Below are positions 25,609-34,619 of a stretch of 45,476 bases of DNA, in pieces (positions within the stretch are counted from its first letter, which is position 1; each line of letters starts with the position of its first letter). The notes under the pieces are model-generated. The model worked only from the letters and a program-made list of their open reading frames with translations, had not been told where the DNA came from and did not search any database. The DNA lies in the NCBI GenBank assembly GCA_002794105.1, contig PHFL01000057.1, positions 1 through 45,476 on the forward strand, in the 5' to 3' direction. This DNA comes from Candidatus Thermochlorobacter aerophilus. Lineage in GTDB: Bacteria; Bacteroidota; Chlorobiia; Chlorobiales; Thermochlorobacteraceae. Both the position numbers and the translations under genes were made by a program.

Positions 25609-27872
25609 ATGCGCTTGCTACGATTCTCTTTGATATGGTTCTGTGCCTGCTGCATCGCTCTGACGCTCAATGCACAGGTGAGCGTCGACAACGCTTTGAG
25701 TATGTCGGTCGGTGGTGCTGGCTCGGCATACTTTGGCGCCATCCCCGGCTTTGACCTCAATCCTGCACGACTGGCAGCCTACGAGTTCCATGAGCGGAGA
25801 TTGAGTTTTCTGTTTTCCCCATTGGTTTGGCGTTGCAAAACAATGCGTTCAGTATTGATAACTACAATCGCTTCTTAGGGCGAGAAAGTCGCAATGTGCC
25901 AGCGCCGCGCACAACGACATTTTGGACGGCGCAAGATAAAGCGGAAATTTTAGCGCTCGTGCCTGAAGCATGGCGAGTCAATGTAGGGGTAAGCGTTCAA
26001 CTCTTTGGCGCGGCGTTCAATGTCTCAGAGCAAGTTGGCGCATTCGGCTTTGCCATTCGTGACCATATTGGCACACGGTTTAGCATTGCAAAACCATACC
26101 TTGATTTTACGCTCAACGGCAACTCCAATCTGCTGGGACAGAACATTGAATCGCGCGGCAGCAATGGGCGAGGGTGGTGGCACCGCGATTACACACTGGC
26201 ATACGCACGCAAATTCAACCTGCCAGAGAGCGTCTCTATCAAAAATTTTTATGCCGGCATTGCGCTCAAATATGTGCAATCGTTTGCATTTGTGCATCTT
26301 GATAATCAAACCGCAATTTTTACGTCGCAAACTGGAGATAGCTTAGCCAGCCAGTTGAATTATCAGTGGCGTGCTGCGGCGCCCGAGAGAATCCCACCGT
26401 TTCTGACACCAGATGTGGTCGGAAGTGGTTTTGCTGCAGATGTGGGTGTGTCGGCAGAGGTCTATCGAGGAGTGAACTTGGGAATTTCCGTGATGAACCT
26501 GGGTAGCCTATCATTTGGCGGCTCAACGGCTTATCAGAGGCTGGCAGACACGGTAGTGAGTTTTACTGGCTTTACTGACCCATTTGATGACCAAAAAACA
26601 CAGCGTGAGGTCGATAGCTTGCGTAAAGCTATTGAACACACCTTGCCAAGTGTGTTGCCATTTAGTATGGCGCTACCGTCGCTCATACGTCTGGGCGCAG
26701 CGTGGGACCTAAGGTCGTTTGCCGACATTCCGATGGTAGTGATGCTGGATTGGGTGCAGGGCATCAATTCCAACTTTGGCAACACCACAACACCGCTGGT
26801 TGCCATCGGTGCAGAATGGCGAGGCGTGCCGAATTTACCACTGCGTGCAGGATTGAGACTTGGCGGCAATGAAGCCATAGCGCTCTCGTTAGGACTTTCT
26901 TTCGATACGCCTGAAGCCACATTTGACATCAGCACACGCGATGCGCTAAGCTTTTTCTCGTTCAATTCGGCACGGCAATTTTCAGCAAGTTTGGGGGTTC
27001 GGTTTCGCTTGCTTAGACCCATAGAGCAATTGCCGCCAGAGCGTTTCTATGCGCCTGTCATTGCTCGTGAAGCCTTGCCCATGATTGAAATTCTGGCAGC
27101 ACGCAATAGCATTGAGCAAGGCGATTCAACCATGCTGATTTGGACAACCCTCGATGCCGAGCAAGTCAGAATTGAACCAGACATAGGCGAAGTGCCACTC
27201 AAAGGCGCACAAGTGATTAAGCCGCAACACACGACAACCTACATCCTCACGGCAAAAAATCGTTATGGTGAATTGGTGGCGGCGGCGCATGTCAGAGTCA
27301 ATCCGAAGCGCGAGATTCCGCCGCCACCTCCACCGCCACCTCCACCACCACTCAGCAAAATCGGCGATAAAATTTTCATTCGCATCAACTTTGAGCTAAA
27401 CAAATACCGAATCTTGGATACAGAACGTCCGAAGCTGGATACACTCATTGCGCTGCTCAAAACAAAGGAGCGCGAAAGGTTCATCGTGGAAATTTCAGGG
27501 CACACTGACAATACAGGTAAGGGCAAGCTAAAGCCCAAGCAACCCACAGAATCTGAAGAGCAATTTCTCAAACGCAAAGTGGCATTTGAAAACGCACGCA
27601 AACTCTATAACCTCTGGCTCTCACTCAAGCGGGCAGAAGCTGTCCGAGACTACTTGGTGAAAAACGGTATTGCCAAAAGACGGCTCACTGTGCGCGGCGC
27701 TGGTGAAAACGAGCCAATCGCCTCAAACGACACGGAAATCGGACGTGCGAAAAATCGGCGAATGGAAGCCAAAGTCATCGGAGAGCTCTTGGGCGACATT
27801 GAACTGGAGCCAGTACCAGCACAAAATAAGCGTAAAACCATTGCAAAACCTTCAGCCGTGAGCAAACCATGA
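25609..27872 (+). pseudogene. OmpA-domain outer-membrane protein, one-base frameshift
   Basis: A long outer-membrane protein of about 755 residues once the frame is repaired. A signal peptide (MRLLRFSLIWFCACC... cleaved near NAQ-V) leads to a PorV/DUF5723-like N-terminal part (ALSMSVGGAGSAYFGAIPGF). The frame breaks near 25823-25826: the first part ends ...FSPLVWRC, while the next frame continues as LALQNNAFSIDNYNRFLG; one extra G would restore PLGLALQNN. A beta-barrel follows, then a proline tract (27318-27351) and a C-terminal OmpA-like peptidoglycan-binding domain (FVEISGHTDNTG-type, LKRAEAVRDYLVKNGI, GRAKNRRMEAKV). It anchors the outer membrane to peptidoglycan. Whether the mutation is real is unknown. 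Confidence 0.8.
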
Positions 27873-27914
27873 GAATTTCCCAGAGCCTAAGTGTTCTGGC
27901 TCATCGGTAGCAAG

Positions 27915-28906
27915 TTACGCCTTGTCGTCGCTTGGAGAAACATAGACAGGCTCGAGGCGAGTAATTTCACGCTGCTGGCTTTGCATAGAAAAAAGTGTAT
28001 GAAATTCCTGCTTTTTCATCTGCCGATAAGCCTCGGGAAACTTGCGAGCCGTAAGGCGATACTCTGCCAGGCATGCGCTGAACAAGCAAGAAGCAAGGCA
28101 TACCCCTTGTAGAGTCGAGCTCGACCGATAAGCCGTGCCGTGTCGGAAGATAGCACATGAATTGGATGCTTATCCAAAACGAGGTATGAAAGTGGCAGGT
28201 CGGAAAGGTCAATGCCCAAATGTGCTTTGAAGTCTGCCCAGCGGGCTTGAGTAAAAGCCTCTTGAGGCGGTTTAGCAAAGTGATGACACCAATGCGCACG
28301 ATGCTCTGGTAGAAGCAATCCACATGCGCCTTGATGCGTGCAAGGTGCCACAATGTGGAACGATGTCCGCAATGCTTCGCGAACCTCAATCAGTTTGCGA
28401 CTGGCGTAGCGGTCGCCCGATTCCACCCAGAGAATAGCGGCAGCAGAACGAAGTTGAGTAAGCAGCGTATCCAGTGCAGAGTCGCTAAGCTCAGTGATGA
28501 TGTGGCTAAGTAGCACGATGCCACAAAATGACGTGCGCTCATCAAAAGGCAAGAGTGTGATGTGGGGAAATTCAGAACGAATTTTTTCTTGAGAAAATTT
28601 TAGGGCAAGTGTCGAGCGGTCGTAAAGCGTTACGGAAGATGAGTGGAAGTAACGAAGAAACGTGCGTGCGGCGATGCCTGTGCCACAGCCCCAGTCTAAG
28701 AGCGGAAGTGCAGGCGGTTGCCAGCGAAGTTGGAGAAGTTCTGCCAAAACATGTTGCCATTTCCATGCGATGCGCTGCGCAAAGGTATGCTCATAGAGCT
28801 CAAGCACTCGCGGGGTAGTCCAGTAGTCTAAATGACCGGCGCGCCGGTCTAAGAACTGCGCGCGCAAATGTTGAAGCTGTTGCCAATCCTCGTGTGAAAA
28901 GGTCAT
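27915..28906 (-). pseudogene. Rsm22-like SAM methyltransferase, one-base frameshift
   Basis: A protein of about 330 residues resembling mitochondrial small-subunit Rsm22 (PF09243). Seen: LLDWGCGTGIAARTFLRYF (SAM motif I), GIVLLSHIITELSD, CTHQGACGLL, SYLVLDK and the GRARLYKGYALLLACS C-terminal strand. The frame stops early at 28016, but one missing base near 28072 would continue it as GLAEYRLTARKFPEAYRQMK to a stop at 27915, which fits the expected family ending; total length is consistent with a single deletion. I chose ATG 28906 (MTFSHEDW). It probably modifies or helps assemble the small ribosomal subunit; family knowledge is limited in bacteria. The FnIII-Rieske gene is divergent, 50 bp away. 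Confidence 0.75.
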
Positions 28907-28956
28907 AGAAAGCAGTTTGGAATGAAAATTTCTTGCATCAATACAGCACGAAAAAA

Positions 28957-29673
28957 ATGAAACGGCGAGCATTTCTAAAAACCGCGGCGGTGCTAACACT
29001 CGGTGCTACTTTAGAATCCTGCCTGAATCCTACTGCACTCGATAAGCTTGCTCCGGCGGCGCCAACTTCAATTCGCGTGGAGGGGTCTTTGAGCTGGATA
29101 AAAGTATCATGGGCAGCGGTAACAACCAATAGCGATGGTAGTCCCATCAGCGATTTGCAGGCATATCGGATTTACCGCAGCTTGATTCCAGCAAGTGGTT
29201 TCGAGCAAGCAGGGAGCGTAAGTAGCAATGTTACTGCATGGAAAGACACCGCAGTTCGAGCTGGTCAGATTTGGTATTACAAAGTAACCGCCGTTGATAA
29301 AAGTGGCAATGAATCGCAGTTTTCGCCAGAGAGTGCGCCAGCCATACTGTCAATTCGTGTGCCACACGCTATTTTGCCGCAGCACGGAGAAGCTTTATTT
29401 CTCAACTATGACGGACAAAGACCGCCGCCAAGCGATACGCGCTCCGATATTAGCATAACACGCTTTCAGGGCAGCTTCATCGTGCTCTCGCGCTTTTGTA
29501 CTCATGCAGGATGTAGCAACATGATTTTCAAAAATTCAGAATGGGAATGCCAGTGCCATGGCTCTCGCTTTTCACAGCAAGGTGAAGTGCGCGAAGGACC
29601 AGCGCAGAACGCTCTGAGAGCATTCAACTTTACACAGGAGAGCAACGGCGATTTGATTGTCTCATTTACATGA
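28957..29673 (+). CDS. Tat-exported fibronectin-III/Rieske iron-sulfur protein
   Basis: A 238-residue protein with a twin-arginine signal (KRRAFLK followed by a hydrophobic stretch and ESC, a possible lipid-attachment Cys). Residues about 38-130 form a fibronectin type III domain (VSWAAVTTNSDGSPI, AYRIYRSLIPASGF, YYKVTAVDKSGNESQFS). The C-terminal part is a Rieske [2Fe-2S] domain with ligands in CTHAGC and CQCHGSRF. Tat export fits a folded metalloprotein working outside the cytoplasm in electron transfer. Joining an FnIII domain to a Rieske domain is unusual. It does not resemble the PetC-type cytochrome bc subunit, having no such transmembrane anchor and no cytochrome b gene nearby. Partner unknown; the nearby di-haem peroxidase is a candidate. 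Confidence 0.85.
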   Translation: MKRRAFLKTAAVLTLGATLESCLNPTALDKLAPAAPTSIRVEGSLSWIKVSWAAVTTNSDGSPISDLQAYRIYRSLIPASGFEQAGSVSSNVTAWKDTAVRAGQIWYYKVTAVDKSGNESQFSPESAPAILSIRVPHAILPQHGEALFLNYDGQRPPPSDTRSDISITRFQGSFIVLSRFCTHAGCSNMIFKNSEWECQCHGSRFSQQGEVREGPAQNALRAFNFTQESNGDLIVSFT

Positions 29674-29727
29674 GCATCTCAAAGTCAATATGCGACAACG
29701 CCCGTGCTGAAAGCATGCCATTTCACC

Positions 29728-31644
29728 TTAGTATTTGCTGGCAGCCATTCTGCTACTCAACACATCATTGGAAAATTTTGGCAGCGAGCGTGGTCGTTGG
29801 GTCAGACCAGTAGTATCGGTTAAGGTTTTCATAAAGGCGATGATGTCTTGAATTTCTGCTTGAGTTAAGCCGAGTGTATCGGGTGGCAGAGTTTGGTTAG
29901 CTAAATCAATGCCGATACCTTTGCCGCCGCCCATGTTGTAGAAGCGCATCACTTCATCGAGCGTTTTGTAGACGCCGTTGTGCATGTAAGGCGCAGTCAG
30001 TTCTATGTTGCGTAGCGTAGGCGTCTTGAACATATACTTATTGAGTTCAATGCCATTGATTGCCATTTTGCCAATGTCGGGGTCGATTTCAGCTTGTTTC
30101 CACTTGGCTTCTTTGGGCACGCCAATCACTTCAGCTTCGGTCTCTTGGAAGGTGGGCGGCACTGTGCCATTGAAGAGCGGGATAAAGTGACAGGTTGCGC
30201 ACTTGGCTTTTCCTGCAAAAAGGTTAAATCCGCGCTGTTCCTGTGCATTCATCTTGGTTTTGTCGCCGCGCATATACTCATCAAAGCGTGAGTTGAATGA
30301 GCTAAGTGAGCGCATGTAACTTGAAATTGCACTGACAATATGCTCTGCAGTTACAGCACTCTCACCACCAAAAGCCTCTTTGAAGCGCATGCGATAGTCT
30401 TCACTTTGCGCAAGAATTTTGGCGACAGAATCCAGAGAATGATTCATTTCGTCTGGGCTATGAACCACGAAGCGCACACGGTCTTCGAGATAGACCGTTT
30501 TTTGGTCGTAGGAAGAACTGGCTTGATAGGCAGAATTGATAACAGTGGGGGTGTTACGCAAAATTTTATCGTTGCCAGTCAGCGTAAGGGCGCGAGGCAA
30601 ACCATCAGTGAAAGCTTTTTCAGGTTGATGACATGATGCACAAGACCGCTTTCCGTTTATGGACAGCAGCGGCTCAAAAAAGAGAAGATGACCAAGTTCA
30701 ACTTGTTTCGGATTCAGGGAGTCTTGATAGTTGGGTGTATAGACCAGCGGGTTGAGCGCATCATGGTCGAAGAGTGTTTTAGCAGTGGTGCGAAAGACGC
30801 GCTCGGTTTGAAGAATCGGAATACCAAGTGCAAGTTGAGCATCAAAAAGCGCCCGACTCAGTGGATTGGCAAAATCTACGATAAACTCCAAACGGTTAAA
30901 GCTGTCGAAGCTGTGTGCGTATGTTGCCAAATACGCAATAGCCTTTGAGAAAAGTGTGTCAAGCTGACGCGCGTATGCAGGATTTTTCTCTTCAAGTGCT
31001 TTGGTGTAGGGCGCAAACGCTTCGGCGAGTCCTTCCAAAGCCGCCTTGGCTTCGTGAATGGAGTAGAGTGCCACAGGAGAATCAAAGCCGGTGATGCCAA
31101 GCGTGATGACACGAGCAATTTCCAGACGCATGGCATCAAGGATGCGATTATCGGTCAGTGGCTTTTTGATGATAAGCCCATCGAGGCGTTTGCAAAGAGA
31201 CCGCATGATTTTGACCTGCGCAAGCATAGCTTCTCTCGAGCTGAAATCAACTTCGGGGAAAAGAAATTCTTCCAAGACTTGAAAACCAGTGGGCTGTTCA
31301 ATCTTGTATTCTTCGCCGACCTCTTCTAAAGCAGGACCGTTCATTGCCTCCGAAGTGGAAGGGGCATAATACTCCAAAAGAAATTCCATGCGTTTGTAAG
31401 CCAGACGAGCATGTTTGAATGCTTCTTGCAGCGCCTTGGCATGGGAAGAATCCTCCTTTGCTTGAGCAATCAGTGAATCGAGCACGGCAAGTGAGCGTTC
31501 AAACTCGCTCAAGTTTTTGATGAAAAGGGGTTTTACAGCAAGCTCGGCAAGTTCTTGCGAAGTCTCAGGGGCTTGCTGCTTACAGCCGATGAAAGGCACA
31601 AAGAAAATGCACAGAATAGCGACAAACTTTACAGCGTAACGCAT
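29728..31644 (-). CDS. Imelysin-like/di-haem cytochrome c peroxidase lipoprotein
   Basis: A 638-residue lipoprotein (lipobox FIGC, Cys21). The N-terminal ~300 residues are alpha-helical and imelysin-like, and include GFQVLEEFLFPE and RLEFIVDFANPLSRALFDAQ. The C-terminal half is a MauG/CcpA-type di-haem peroxidase with CASCH (Cys335-His339) and CATCH (Cys482-His486), a conserved ILRNTPTVIN and TPTLRNIELTAPYMHNGVY. It would accept electrons and reduce H2O2 or oxidise a substrate in the periplasm; fusing an imelysin part is seen in Bacteroidota proteins. It lies in a minus-strand run with the PhoX-like gene but is separated from it by a terminator at 31676-31708, so it likely has its own promoter. 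Confidence 0.88.
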   Translation of the reverse strand: MRYAVKFVAILCIFFVPFIGCKQQAPETSQELAELAVKPLFIKNLSEFERSLAVLDSLIAQAKEDSSHAKALQEAFKHARLAYKRMEFLLEYYAPSTSEAMNGPALEEVGEEYKIEQPTGFQVLEEFLFPEVDFSSREAMLAQVKIMRSLCKRLDGLIIKKPLTDNRILDAMRLEIARVITLGITGFDSPVALYSIHEAKAALEGLAEAFAPYTKALEEKNPAYARQLDTLFSKAIAYLATYAHSFDSFNRLEFIVDFANPLSRALFDAQLALGIPILQTERVFRTTAKTLFDHDALNPLVYTPNYQDSLNPKQVELGHLLFFEPLLSINGKRSCASCHQPEKAFTDGLPRALTLTGNDKILRNTPTVINSAYQASSSYDQKTVYLEDRVRFVVHSPDEMNHSLDSVAKILAQSEDYRMRFKEAFGGESAVTAEHIVSAISSYMRSLSSFNSRFDEYMRGDKTKMNAQEQRGFNLFAGKAKCATCHFIPLFNGTVPPTFQETEAEVIGVPKEAKWKQAEIDPDIGKMAINGIELNKYMFKTPTLRNIELTAPYMHNGVYKTLDEVMRFYNMGGGKGIGIDLANQTLPPDTLGLTQAEIQDIIAFMKTLTDTTGLTQRPRSLPKFSNDVLSSRMAASKY

Positions 31645-31675
31645 ATTGAAAAAACTTTAGGAAGTTTGTTTGAGC

Positions 31676-31708
31676 ATGAAAAGAGCCGCATCTGGCATGC
31701 GGCTCTTT
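31676..31708 (-). terminator. Rho-independent terminator of PhoX-like gene
   Basis: On the minus strand AAAGAGCCGCAT (complement of 31697-31708) and ATGCGGCTCTTT (complement of 31680-31691) form a perfect 12-bp stem around a 5-base loop, followed by a T run. It lies 36 bases after the PhoX-like stop codon. Confidence 0.85.
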
Positions 31709-31743
31709 GCGTGGTTCTGATACTTTTCGTGTGTGCGATATGC

Positions 31744-33339
31744 TTAGCGTGGCACATTGGTAAGAATGAGCACATAGCTACCTTCGCCAAGGTTTGTCGG
31801 TCCTTGAGCGGCAGGAAGTGTGCCTCGGTCAGGATTGCGGAAATCTCTGCCGGGGATTTGACCACCTTGTCTCCAAGTGTGAGTTTGCACGCACACAAGG
31901 AAAGTGCCGGGACGACCTGTTTCGTTGGAGACATCAATCATGGCGCCATACTCCCACTCGCCAATAGCAAAGCGTCCGTCAGAGCCGACAAACCAGTTAG
32001 TAGGTCTGCCATCTGTGTTAATGGGCGCAATATACTTGCGTTGCAACGCACCGCCATCGCGAATCGGTCCAACTTCCATGAACACGGACAGAGTGCTGGT
32101 CGGTGAGCCAATTCTCCATTGGTAGATACGGGCATCATGATTTTGACGCTGTGCATCAAAGACGGTGCTGACGCCAGTAAGCTCACCGCTGTTCGGACGA
32201 TAGCGATTGGCATCTTCTTGAATGTAGACGTAATTCTCGGTCACGCAGATATTATCGACATTCATGAACTCGCGGGCAGGACCGTTAATATCATCGCCGT
32301 CAAAGATAACTTCAAGCGTTCCTTCAAGCGGGTTATTGGCATCGAGCATAAGGCGATAGACTCTGCCATACATGGTGCGGTCGTTGTTCGCATTGCGGTT
32401 GCCACCCCATGCTTGACCTGTAACACAGAAATAGAGTTCGCGTGCAGCAGCATCCGAACCTTTGCGATAATCAATGTCTTCAACGCGACCAAACAGCAAC
32501 GCATTCAGACGGCGAGATTCGCTGTTGAATTCAGCCGCAGGACGAGTGGTCGCATTTGTGATTTCTACAAACTCAATGGGGTAGGTTTGACCGACAACCA
32601 TATCGCGCTCACGGGTGCTAGTGCTGTTCTTACGGCGAGCAACATAAAGCTTGCCGTTGTCAAAGTTGCCCGTGCCTTGTCCAACGTACATAACCAGCTC
32701 ACCGCCGTTGGCAAAATCATCATCGCCAATGAGAGTTACTGTACGGTTCGGATATGTACCCTTAGGAAGGGTAACGGCATTCTCAGCGCTCCAGTAGCCG
32801 AAGCTGGTGAGAATACGGTCTGTTTCACTTGGACGCCCATATGGGTCAACAATGTGTATCTGCGAGTCAAACCCAGACTCACCGCAAGTGATAAACTGCG
32901 GACGGGCAACGCCATGGATTTCAGGCGTAACCATGGTGGCGGAGCACAAGCGATAGAGCCCATCATTTGAGGTCATGAGATATTCGCCGCGCACCGGACG
33001 GAAAGTCTGGTCAAGTATTACTCGAGACACTGCAAAGTTATCTTCATGGTTGCAAACAAAAGTAAAGGTGCCATCGGGATTTCTAAGAAGCCCAGCGCCA
33101 TCAGCCATGCCGCCGAAAACAAAGTTTGGAGACTCACGAAGTGTGTCGTCGCTGCTGATAAGCGTGAAAGCCTGAACCCCGCTGGCAAGGCGAGTAACAA
33201 AAGTTGGTGTCACCGAATACTGGCGAAACTCAACTAAAGTAGATGAGCCGCTGTCGCTGGTATTGCTGCGGCAGCCTGAAAGAATCATTCCACCTAACAA
33301 AAGGCAAGAGAGCGCGCTGAATAAAAGTGTTCTTGGCAT
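31744..33339 (-). CDS. PhoX/DUF839-like lipoprotein
   Basis: A 531-residue lipoprotein with lipobox LSGC (Cys23). The mature part resembles the PhoX-type beta-propeller phosphatase family (DUF839, PF05787): GGMADGAGLLRNPDGTF, VCNHEDNF, GEYLMTSNDGLYRLCSATM, RVEDIDYRKG, FMNVDNICV and a late FVGSDGRFAIGEWE. Members bind Ca2+ and Fe3+ and act on phosphoesters, but many paralogues are uncharacterised, so enzymatic activity is not assured. It ends at a strong terminator and is transcribed alone or first in a unit. A reduced tandem context with a phosphate-binding protein C-terminus at the far window end is distant and not meaningful. Confidence 0.8.
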   Translation of the reverse strand: MPRTLLFSALSCLLLGGMILSGCRSNTSDSGSSTLVEFRQYSVTPTFVTRLASGVQAFTLISSDDTLRESPNFVFGGMADGAGLLRNPDGTFTFVCNHEDNFAVSRVILDQTFRPVRGEYLMTSNDGLYRLCSATMVTPEIHGVARPQFITCGESGFDSQIHIVDPYGRPSETDRILTSFGYWSAENAVTLPKGTYPNRTVTLIGDDDFANGGELVMYVGQGTGNFDNGKLYVARRKNSTSTRERDMVVGQTYPIEFVEITNATTRPAAEFNSESRRLNALLFGRVEDIDYRKGSDAAARELYFCVTGQAWGGNRNANNDRTMYGRVYRLMLDANNPLEGTLEVIFDGDDINGPAREFMNVDNICVTENYVYIQEDANRYRPNSGELTGVSTVFDAQRQNHDARIYQWRIGSPTSTLSVFMEVGPIRDGGALQRKYIAPINTDGRPTNWFVGSDGRFAIGEWEYGAMIDVSNETGRPGTFLVCVQTHTWRQGGQIPGRDFRNPDRGTLPAAQGPTNLGEGSYVLILTNVPR

Positions 33340-33708
33340 GTTTGTCGTTGTGTTTATTAGTTATTTGTGATGAATTTGCAAGGCATTATCAAATCGTCAA
33401 GGCATGGTGCTTCGCTCTCTTTTGCGGTTTTTTGACAGCACCCACTTAGAGTGTGAGCGATTAGAGCACACGAAGAAGGAGGAATGAACAAGGGTTTTTT
33501 CAAAAGAGACGAGAGACACATAGCCTTGACAATTCAGGCGCAAAGATAGGGCGAGGCTGTTACAGAAGTGTTATTGCAAAATGAAATTAGCATTAAAAAG
33601 TCAGAGCAATTGAGTATATGCTTATGAAATGAAAAAGTAGATACGCTATGCCAAGGTATGACAAGAGTCGGGAAAGTTTCTATCAGAAAAAGAAGACTGT
33701 GGAAAGTG
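33340..33708. other. Intergenic region between PhoX-like gene and tRNA
   Basis: No sure gene. A 21-codon frame (33484-33549, plus strand) follows a perfect AAGGAGG (33476-33482) and reads M-N-K-G-F-F-K-R..., which may be a chance match or a leader peptide. A TATCTTTG box on the minus strand (33543-33550) resembles the Bacteroidota -7 element but its -33 partner is not clear; it could serve the PhoX-like gene. Confidence 0.3.
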
Positions 33709-33782
33709 TGGTCCCTGCAGGACTTGAACCTGCGACCAAGCGATTATGAGTCGCCTGCTCTGACCAACTGAGCTAAGGGACC
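33709..33782 (-). tRNA. tRNA-Ile2 (CAT anticodon, lysidine type)
   Basis: Reading the minus strand: 7-bp acceptor stem GGTCCCT/AGGGACC, D-arm GCTC...GAGC, anticodon arm GGCGA CTCATAA TCGCT with anticodon CAT, T-arm GCAGG TTCAAGT CCTGC, and discriminator A; CCA is not encoded. Body and loops closely match the E. coli ile2 tRNA rather than elongator or initiator Met, so after TilS lysidine modification it should read AUA. Confidence 0.9.
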
Positions 33783-33822
33783 ACTCGTCGTGTTAGACAA
33801 AGATAACCTTTGTGCCGTGCTT

Positions 33823-34401
33823 CTACAAGGATGAGTTGCTTGTAAGTGCAATAGTGGCGCGCGAAGTGTAAATCGGACCTTTGGGCGTAAGGCAACTTTC
33901 AATCAGGGCAAAAGAATCGACACGCTGGCGCCCGATAAATGAAGGCGCTAAGGCTTTGACAACTTTGCCAAGACCGCTCACTGTGCGACCCTGTCGCATG
34001 CGACCAATGGTAAGATGAGCAGAAAACTGGCGAGCATCTTTCGGAAAGCCAATCGCATCAAGTTGAACCTGAATGCGTTCAGCAAGTGCGGACAGGTGTT
34101 GCTGACCATCCTGCACGCCAATCCAAAGAGTTTGCGGTTGTAAAAGTGAGGGAAAAGCATCTGCCTGACCAAAACTAATCTCGAAGGCTGAACTTGCCGC
34201 TTCATGAAGCGCTTGTGTAAGTGCTGGAAGGGTCGCTGACGGCACATTGCCTAAAAATTTCAGCGTCAGGTGAAAGTTCTCTGGCTCAACCCACTTGATT
34301 GCCGTCTTAGCACTCGGACATGCTGCCGTCAGCTCATCGCAAAAACTTTGCACCGCCGCACGCAGCGAGGGCGCTAAAAAAATGCCGACAAAAGCTCGCA
34401 T
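33823..34401 (-). CDS. thpR: RNA 2',3'-cyclic phosphodiesterase (ThpR/LigT family)
   Basis: A 192-residue 2H-phosphoesterase. The two signature motifs are NFHLTLKFLG (first HxTx) and FSAHLTIGR (second HxTx), placed symmetrically in the protein. Family members hydrolyse 2',3'-cyclic phosphate ends of RNA and can ligate tRNA halves in vitro. I chose ATG 34401 (MRAFVGIFLAP), the conserved start; the frame is open upstream to 34512 with an unlikely leader. It sits next to a tRNA gene, which is probably coincidence. It is divergent from the TPR-kinase pair. Confidence 0.9.
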   Translation of the reverse strand: MRAFVGIFLAPSLRAAVQSFCDELTAACPSAKTAIKWVEPENFHLTLKFLGNVPSATLPALTQALHEAASSAFEISFGQADAFPSLLQPQTLWIGVQDGQQHLSALAERIQVQLDAIGFPKDARQFSAHLTIGRMRQGRTVSGLGKVVKALAPSFIGRQRVDSFALIESCLTPKGPIYTSRATIALTSNSSL

Positions 34402-34619
34402 CTTTCTCACATTCACGAACAAGGTAACGATAAAATAAGAGAATTTTGTGGCAACGAAGTATAAATTCAGAGTGAAAATACCCGAGGCGCATAAACACCT
34501 TGCTGAAAGCACCTTGCTGAAAGCTCTTCACAGCCTGACGGTGAAGGCAACTTTCCTACAGCATATGTCGCAACATGGTGATTACTGCTTTCAAGAAAAG
34601 TAAAAACAGCTAAACATAA

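Noticed and set aside
32119..32970. A 283-residue plus-strand frame
   Set aside because: It lies opposite the PhoX-like gene, whose protein is well supported.
33484..33549. 21-codon frame behind a perfect AAGGAGG
   Set aside because: Too short and without conservation evidence; kept only as a note in the intergenic entry.
33543..33550. Bacteroidota-type promoter (TATCTTTG, minus strand)
   Set aside because: The -7-like box is present but no clear -33 element lies at the right distance.
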